Below, piece after piece: positions 6,392-10,066 of a stretch of DNA of 10,066 nucleotides. How positions within the stretch are numbered: the first letter of the stretch is position 1; each line of letters opens with the position of its first letter. Source of the stretch: Chloroflexota bacterium (GTDB lineage Bacteria > Chloroflexota > Anaerolineae > Thermoflexales > Thermoflexaceae). The stretch is from positions 1-10,066 of the forward strand of contig JAUQQB010000072.1 in assembly GCA_030550075.1 (NCBI GenBank). The letters are read 5' to 3'. The position numbers were made by a program, and so were the translations under genes. The notes beneath the pieces are model-generated. The model saw nothing but the letters and a program-made list of their open reading frames with translations. It ran no database searches and had not been told where the DNA came from.

Positions 6392-6487
6392 GGCGCCCTC
6401 CTGCCGGAATCTTTCGGGTGGTTCACCGGGAGGCCTGCCTGATCCTGCGTCCCCCGGAGGGCGTTTGCTCCGCGCCCTGCTTCCCTC

Positions 6488-6528
6488 ATTATAAGCAGAG
6501 CATAGAACAACCAACAAACGATCGGTTG
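6488..6528 (-). promoter_or_regulatory. Promoter and candidate operator of the mutase gene
   Basis: On the minus strand a perfect TATAAT (6493-6488) is preceded after 18 bp by a weak -35 box TTGTTG (6517-6512). This places the start about 90 bp before the mutase ATG, in the 153-bp gap after the nitroreductase. A 14-bp near-palindrome, CAAACGATCGGTTG (6515-6528, one mismatched pair), overlaps the -35 box and could be a repressor operator, of the kind TetR-type acyl-CoA regulators use. The -10 box is secure as sequence; the operator is a guess. Confidence 0.55.
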
Positions 6529-6544
6529 GGTTATGGATTCTCAC

Positions 6545-7120
6545 CTATCCTCCCTCTCCCCATCCTCGCCACTGAGTGACTTCGTTAATAGGGCGGCGGG
6601 GGGTCTGGCGGAGCGGGACATCGGGAGCTGGATAGCCCAGGTAAATGAAGCCCATAAACTGCGCGTCCTCTGGAACTCCCAGCCAGCGGAGGAGGAGAGG
6701 ATGGTAAGCGGTGTCGCCGGTGCGCAGGTAGGCTCCCAGCCCCATGCCGTGGGCGGCGAGGAGGATGTTCTGGATCGCCGCGGCAGTAGCCACGATGTTC
6801 TCATGGGTCTCAATAAGGTCCCGTCCTTTCAAACAGGCCACGCCGATGATCACGGGGGCCCGGTGCGGCCTCGCCCGCTCCCGGTTCAGCTCTTCCTCTG
6901 TGGCATCCGGCTTGACCGCCCGGAGGATCTGGGCGAAGACCTCACCGAGCTCATCGAGGGCGGGGCCGGTCATCACCACGAAGCGCCAGGGCTCTGTCAA
7001 GCGATGATTGGGCGCCCGCACCGCGGCCTGGAGCAGCGTCTCGATCTCCTCCCGACTCGGCCGCTCAGGCCGCACTTTGCCCACCATGTGACGGGTCATA
7101 ATCGCCTCCAGGACGTCCAT
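6545..7120 (-). CDS. Nitroreductase-family FMN oxidoreductase (YdjA-like)
   Basis: This is a 191-residue single-domain flavoprotein of the nitroreductase family, expected to bind FMN as a dimer and reduce a small substrate with NAD(P)H; the natural substrate is unknown. Seen in the sequence: the N-terminal helix MDVLEAIMTRHMVGKVRPERP (the place of the usual RRSxRxF, here R10-H11-M12), LLQAAVRAPNHRLTEPWRFVVMTG (29-52), which is the YdjA-type flavin loop, a helix with ENIVATAAAIQNILLAAHGMGLGAYLRTG (107-135), and the C-terminal GFIYLGYPAPDVPLRQTPRRP (157-177). Length is normal for the short YdjA branch. The start at 7120 has a near-perfect AAGGAGGTGA ribosome site. It ends 153 bp before the mutase gene, whose promoter lies in that gap, so the two are probably separate units. 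Confidence 0.93.
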   Translation of the reverse strand: MDVLEAIMTRHMVGKVRPERPSREEIETLLQAAVRAPNHRLTEPWRFVVMTGPALDELGEVFAQILRAVKPDATEEELNRERARPHRAPVIIGVACLKGRDLIETHENIVATAAAIQNILLAAHGMGLGAYLRTGDTAYHPLLLRWLGVPEDAQFMGFIYLGYPAPDVPLRQTPRRPINEVTQWRGWGEGG

Positions 7121-7164
7121 TCGTCACCTCCTTTGCAGAGGAATGAGGGCTCTAAGCCGTGTTT

Positions 7165-7179
7165 ACATTAAAAACATTA
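7165..7179 (-). repeat. Direct repeat TAATGT before the nitroreductase
   Basis: On the minus strand TAATGT occurs at 7179-7174 and again at 7170-7165, spaced nine bases apart, 45-60 bp before the nitroreductase start. Either copy could serve as a -10-like box (TAnnnT) or the pair as a binding site. No good -35 box is visible. Confidence 0.3.
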
Positions 7180-7187
7180 CGGAGAGA

Positions 7188-7270
7188 TTTTTAGGGCTGG
7201 GATGGCCGCCCCAGCCCCCAAAAACATTTTTATCCCCTTCTTCCCGGCCCTTCGGGTGGGGAAAGGGGAT
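7188..7270. repeat. Double-hairpin intergenic repeat, copy B
   Basis: This has the same plan as copy A at 4371-4466. The first hairpin, GGGCTGGG (7194-7201) with CCCAGCCC (7210-7217), is bordered by TTTTT and AAAAA and so could terminate in either direction. The second runs from ATCCCCTT (7232-7239) to AAGGGGAT (7263-7270) around a GGCCC-TTCG-GGT tip. Reading both copies on the minus strand gives similar nonsense peptides (KKKIFRGGWAAFSGPPAPK and DKNVFGGWGGHPSPK), which shows that the copies share sequence beyond the hairpins. Confidence 0.65.
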
Positions 7271-7334
7271 AGAAAAGAGGGGCAAATGACGCAACGAAAT
7301 TGTAATTGTAAACGATGGCAGAGCATTTACAGGC

Positions 7335-7365
7335 CTGGAGGGCGTGCGGGAGGCACGCTCTCCAG
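7335..7365. repeat. 13-bp-arm hairpin in the repeat-rich spacer
   Basis: CTGGAGGGCGTGC (7335-7347) pairs with GCACGCTCTCCAG (7353-7365) with one mismatch around a GGGAG loop. No U-run follows. It is one of several unrelated inverted repeats in the gene-free stretch 7121-8199. Confidence 0.65.
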
Positions 7366-7500
7366 ACCCTTGCGAGGCAAAGGTGCCCATCATCCGCAAT
7401 GAAGACGCTGCAGGGGCTCTAACGAGTTGTATACATCATGCTTCAGTTTTTGATTCCCCGCGAAAAGAGGCGGGTGCGGTCCCACCTCACAAAAAACCTT

Positions 7501-7587
7501 TAGGAATTACGCAGTTGAAAGCTCTAAAGGTGGGACGGAATGGCCCCACCCCAAAGCCCCCATGGAAAACGAACTGCGTAAGTCCTA
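7501..7587. mobile_element. 87-bp MITE-like element with 5-bp target duplication
   Basis: The left end TAGGAATTACGCAGTT (7501-7516) and right end AACTGCGTAAGTCCTA (7572-7587) are 16-bp inverted repeats with one mismatch. ACCTT flanks the element exactly on both sides (7496-7500 and 7588-7592), as a target-site duplication would. The inside is non-coding and carries a GTGGGAC...CCCAC hairpin. This is a non-autonomous element that would need a transposase from elsewhere. The ends also begin and finish with TA, so TA-targeting (IS630/Tc1 type) is an alternative reading in which the ACCTT match is chance. A second end of the same type lies at 10057-10066. Confidence 0.75.
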
Positions 7588-7602
7588 ACCTTAAAAGTTA
7601 CG

Positions 7603-7678
7603 CCTTTGACATTCCCTGGGTTTTTGGCTGGTCCAGGTGCTGAGGGTGCTTGGACCCGCCAACCCCAGAATCAAAAGG
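7603..7678. repeat. Long imperfect inverted repeat
   Basis: A left arm running CCTTTGACATTC, CTGGG, TTGGC, GGTCCA (7603-7635) has its counterpart in a right arm TGGACC, GCCAA, CCCCAG, GAATCAAAAGG (7651-7678), with small insertions between the matching blocks. It begins 16 bp after the MITE-like element. No reading frame or tRNA-like fold was recognised in it. Confidence 0.45.
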
Positions 7679-8068
7679 GAAGGGGCCTCATCCTCCCTTT
7701 GATAGAGGCCAGTGGCATAAGCCCTGAGCTTGTTTCTCTTTTCTCTGTGCAGGCTTACCGCACGGGACAAGGAAAGAGACGGTGATTTCACGCACCGAAT
7801 ACGCTATGGAATTCTGATAACCACTTATCCTGTTCACGGCGCTGTCGTAAAGATGGCTGGGCTGCTTCCCTCACTTCATGGATCTCCTTTTTCTTTCAGT
7901 GAAAGCTGAGGGAGAAGAGAACGAGGTGCAGCGGCCTTCGGCCCCCACTGCGCATCTCTTTCCCCTTCGCCCTTTGAAGGCCGCGAGGTTACCCACCAAC
8001 ATCCAACCGAACCGGACCTCGCCACTATTGGAAAGGGTAACCTCTCACAGCGTTTCAAATCCTATTTC
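7679..8068. other. Gene-free stretch, nothing firm seen
   Basis: Short open frames on both strands here lack ribosome sites and recognisable protein features. A small CTTTCA-GTGAAAG palindrome (about 7893-7905) and a GGCCTTCGGCC hairpin (about 7932-7942) are the only structures noted. Confidence 0.4.
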
Positions 8069-8115
8069 TCACAAAATTGTGATTTCACAAACTTGTTATG
8101 ATATTCACAATGTGA
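8069..8115. promoter_or_regulatory. Clustered TCACAA/TTGTGA half-sites (candidate CRP/FNR-type operator)
   Basis: An AT-rich region upstream of the DUF59/amidohydrolase operon carries five related half-sites: TCACAA 8069-8074, TTGTGA 8077-8082, TCACAA 8085-8090, TCACAA 8105-8110 and TGTGA 8111-8115. The first two form a perfect 14-bp palindrome. TTGTTA-N6-TCACAA at 8093-8110 has the spacing of a CRP-family site and would be centred about 75 bp before the predicted transcript start, a position suited to activation. The regulator is not in the window. Confidence 0.5.
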
Positions 8116-8140
8116 TTTAAAATTTAAAACGTAGCGAATC

Positions 8141-8169
8141 TTGACATTTTCTATGGGAAAAAGTAATCT
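8141..8169 (+). promoter_or_regulatory. Promoter of the DUF59-amidohydrolase operon
   Basis: A perfect TTGACA (8141-8146) is followed after 17 bp by TAATCT (8164-8169), which keeps the key A at the second position and T at the last. The start would be near 8176, giving a 24-base leader that contains the ribosome site AAAGGAGG before the ATG at 8200. Confidence 0.7.
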
Positions 8170-8199
8170 TTATTTGAGCGATGGGAAAGGAGGGGCTCG

Positions 8200-8955
8200 A
8201 TGACCCATAGGAGGGGAGCGGGAGCCAGTGCCCAGGAGTTGCTTTGGCAGGCGCTCGATGAGGTTCTGGACCCCGAACTGGATCAGTCCATCGTTCGGCT
8301 GGGGTTTGTGGAGGCTGTGGCGCTGGAAGGTTCCTGTGTCGAAGTGAGCCTCCGTCTGCCCACATTCTGGTGTGCCCCCAATTTCGTGTTCATGATGGCC
8401 GAGGATATCCGGCGGGCTCTCCTTCGGGTGGAAGGAATTCAGGAGGTGCGAATTCGGATTGTTGATCATTTCGCTTCGGAAGCCATCGAGGCGGCCATCC
8501 AAAGTGGGCGCTCTTTCGCAGAGGCTTTCCCCAACGAGGTGATGGGCTCGCTGGCTGAACTCCGTCTGCTGTTCCAGCGTAAAGGTTATCTGAGCCGTCA
8601 GTTCGCGCTACTGAAGGCTCTCCGCGCCGCTGGCTTCTCCCCCTTGGAGATTTGCGCGATACGGCTTGCGGACCTGTTCGAGTCGAAGGGAAGGTGGTGG
8701 GTTCGCCGGGCGGATGGCGCTTCTGTGCCGGTTGAGCCGGGGGAGGCCGTCTCCCGGTACCTGAAGCGGCGACGGGAGCTGGGCCTCGACAGCCGGCCCG
8801 AAGCCCCGCTCATGCTGGATGTGGATGGAAACCCGATCCCTCCGGAGTCCTTCGAGGATTACCTTCGGCGAAGCCGCACGACCCTGCTGAATGTGAGCGC
8901 CAATGCTTCCCTTTGTCAGGCTTTGTTAGTCAGTCGGAAAGGAGGTGCCCCATGA
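8200..8955 (+). CDS. DUF59 (MIP18-type) iron-sulfur assembly-like protein with C-terminal extension
   Basis: The 251-residue product has an N-terminal DUF59 domain (about 12-90): ALDEVLDPELDQSIVRLGFV (18-37), then LRLPTFWCAPNFVFMMAED (51-69), where Cys58 sits at the place of the usual DUF59 cysteine, then VEGIQEVRIRIVDHF (77-91). DUF59 proteins help to insert iron or iron-sulfur centres. The rest (about 100-251) is an extension rich in Arg and Leu (YLKRRRELGL, PLMLDVDGNPIPP, LLNVSANASLCQALL with Cys239). From memory of the family, this long form occurs beside an amidohydrolase in clusters of propane-type soluble di-iron monooxygenases. The start has AAAGGAGG six bases upstream. The stop overlaps the next start as ATGA, so the two are translated together. 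Domain identity is good; the partner metalloenzyme is inferred. Confidence 0.85.
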   Translation: MTHRRGAGASAQELLWQALDEVLDPELDQSIVRLGFVEAVALEGSCVEVSLRLPTFWCAPNFVFMMAEDIRRALLRVEGIQEVRIRIVDHFASEAIEAAIQSGRSFAEAFPNEVMGSLAELRLLFQRKGYLSRQFALLKALRAAGFSPLEICAIRLADLFESKGRWWVRRADGASVPVEPGEAVSRYLKRRRELGLDSRPEAPLMLDVDGNPIPPESFEDYLRRSRTTLLNVSANASLCQALLVSRKGGAP

Positions 8956-9983
8956 TCCGTGTGGATGGTGAGGAGATTTTTGTGATCGACGGACACATGC
9001 ATTTCTGGGATGGCAGCCCGGAGAACTGGCGGAACAAATATGGGGAGGGCTGGATGCTTTGCTTCTACGACTACCATAAGGCCCTCAGCCCCGCAGATTA
9101 CGTCTGGCCCTTCGATAAATATTGCAAATACGACGAGGAAACGCTGATCCGGGATCTCTTCCTCGATGGCTATGTGGATATGGGGATCTTCAACTCGACC
9201 TACCTCACGGAGTTCTTCAAGAATGGGTTCAACACCCATATCCAGAACAACGTCCTGAAGCAGAAGTATCCGGATCGCTTTATCCTCTGCGGCACCTTCG
9301 ATCCCCGCTGGGGGGAGAGGGGCCTGGATGAATTCCGGCGGATGGTAGAGGAGTATCCCATCCAGGGCCTGAAGCTCTACACGGCGGAATGGCGTGGGGA
9401 GTCCCGCGGATGGCGGCTGACGGATCCGATGGCCTACCGTTACCTGGAGCTCTGCCGCGAGCTGGGGATCCGTAACATCCACGTCCACAAAGGCCCGACG
9501 ATCTATCCGCTGAACAAGGACGCCTTTGATGTGCATGATGTGGATCAGGCGGCTTCGGACTTTCCGGATCTGAACTTCATCGTAGAGCACTGTGGTCTGC
9601 CGCGTCTCGACGACTTCTGCTGGATCGGCGTGCAGGATAAGAACGTTTACGCCGGCCTGGCGGTGGCCATCGCCTTCATCCATTCCCGCCCGCGCTATTT
9701 CGCTGAGATCGTGGCGAACCTCCTCTACTGGCTGGGACCCGATCGCATCCTCTTCGGCAGCGATTACGCCCTCTGGTCGCCGCGCTGGATCATTGAGAAG
9801 TTCATCGCCTTCGAACTGCCGCTCGACATTAAAGAAGAATACGGCGTGGATCTGACCCTGGAGACCAAGCGCAAGATCCTGGGCGAGAACGCGGCGCGGC
9901 TGTATGGCATCGATATCGCTGCCCAGCGGGAGAAGCTGCGGCGTGATCCCATCGGCCAGCGGCTGATGGCGATGGCGGCATAA
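8952..9983 (+). CDS. Amidohydrolase-2 family metal-dependent hydrolase
   Basis: The 343-residue product has the TIM-barrel amidohydrolase-2 fold of the ACMSD group, which carries out metal-dependent hydrolysis or decarboxylation. Metal ligands can be read in order: HMHFWDG (15-21) gives the HxH pair His15 and His17, IHVHKGP (176-182) gives His177/His179, FIVEHCGLPRLDD (209-221) gives His213, and ILFGSDYALW (266-275) gives the catalytic Asp271. GLKLYTAEWRGE (139-150) lies at the barrel strand that often carries a lysine. The product ends with a helix and MAMAA. No signal peptide is seen, so it is cytoplasmic. It is coupled to the DUF59 gene by a 4-bp ATGA overlap with a strong GGAGG site. In propane-type monooxygenase clusters such a protein is thought to help form the active oxygenase rather than to hydrolyse a metabolite; that role here is inference. 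Confidence 0.9.
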   Translation: MIRVDGEEIFVIDGHMHFWDGSPENWRNKYGEGWMLCFYDYHKALSPADYVWPFDKYCKYDEETLIRDLFLDGYVDMGIFNSTYLTEFFKNGFNTHIQNNVLKQKYPDRFILCGTFDPRWGERGLDEFRRMVEEYPIQGLKLYTAEWRGESRGWRLTDPMAYRYLELCRELGIRNIHVHKGPTIYPLNKDAFDVHDVDQAASDFPDLNFIVEHCGLPRLDDFCWIGVQDKNVYAGLAVAIAFIHSRPRYFAEIVANLLYWLGPDRILFGSDYALWSPRWIIEKFIAFELPLDIKEEYGVDLTLETKRKILGENAARLYGIDIAAQREKLRRDPIGQRLMAMAA

Positions 9984-9984
9984 A

Positions 9985-9996
9985 CCATCATGATGG
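9985..9996. repeat. 12-bp perfect palindrome after the amidohydrolase stop
   Basis: CCATCATGATGG lies two bases after the TAA. It is too short and lacks a T-run, so it is not called a terminator. Nothing else is recognised between 9984 and 10056. Confidence 0.4.
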
Positions 9997-10056
9997 GGCG
10001 GACCTCCTCGGCGGGCCGCATCGCCTGTAGATAGCGAAGGGGGCGGGCGAAGCTGT

Positions 10057-10066
10057 TAGGACTTAC
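10057..10066 (+). mobile_element. Start of a second MITE/IS-type end, cut by the window edge
   Basis: The final ten bases, TAGGACTTAC, equal the complement of the right end of the element at 7501-7587 (whose full end reads TAGGACTTACGCAGTT). Another copy, or a full insertion sequence with the same ends, probably begins here 73 bp after the amidohydrolase stop codon. Confidence 0.5.

Noticed and set aside
5297..6442. Plus-strand open frame (381 codons) opposite the mutase
   Set aside because: The minus-strand mutase is unmistakable across its full length; this is a shadow frame.
7603..7678. tRNA or structured RNA gene
   Set aside because: The arms form one long imperfect stem; no cloverleaf, no T-loop (GTTCGA-type) sequence and no known RNA motif were found.
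7591..7791. Small minus-strand open frame (66 codons) and other short frames in 7344-8120
   Set aside because: They overlap the MITE and inverted repeats, lack ribosome sites and show no protein-like features.

Overview
The window is GC-rich bacterial chromosome. It holds five genes on the minus strand in its left 7.1 kb, a repeat-rich stretch of about 1.1 kb without genes, and a two-gene plus-strand operon at the right. The gene content (a mutase catalytic subunit made without its B12-binding domain, a TPP-riboswitch thi operon, a DUF59 plus amidohydrolase pair) and the many palindromic intergenic repeats would suit a thermophilic Chloroflexota bacterium such as a Thermoflexus relative. That assignment is inference from style; no marker gene is present to prove it.

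Layout. (1) 1-2631, minus strand: a thiamine-thiazole operon read thiO - thiS - thiG, with thiG cut by the left edge. It starts from a sigma70-type promoter (TTGACA, 17 bp, TAAAAC) placed directly before a TPP riboswitch. A 326-bp spacer of diverged repeats and a 38-bp palindrome separates thiS from thiG. (2) 2632-2900: no gene. (3) 2901-4190, minus: a membrane-anchored or secreted protein of unknown role with a HEWTH zinc-protease motif. (4) 4191-4708: repeats, including a striking double hairpin. (5) 4709-6391, minus: an acyl-CoA mutase large subunit. It would normally be called methylmalonyl-CoA mutase, but its two specificity residues (Phe89, Gln207) are those of isobutyryl-CoA mutase. It has its own promoter with a perfect TATAAT. 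(6) 6545-7120, minus: a small FMN nitroreductase of YdjA type. (7) 7121-8199: no convincing gene. This stretch holds a second double hairpin, an 87-bp MITE-like element with 16-bp inverted ends and a 5-bp target duplication, other inverted repeats, and an AT-rich control region with clustered TCACAA/TTGTGA half-sites. (8) 8200-9983, plus: a DUF59 protein and an amidohydrolase, translationally coupled by ATGA. (9) The last ten bases match the end of the MITE-like element, so another copy probably begins at the right edge.

How the genes work together. ThiO oxidises glycine to the imine, ThiS carries the sulfur and ThiG closes the thiazole ring, all under TPP feedback. The DUF59/amidohydrolase pair resembles the accessory pair found next to propane-type soluble di-iron monooxygenases, but no oxygenase is in view. 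The mutase needs a separate B12-binding subunit that is also outside the window.
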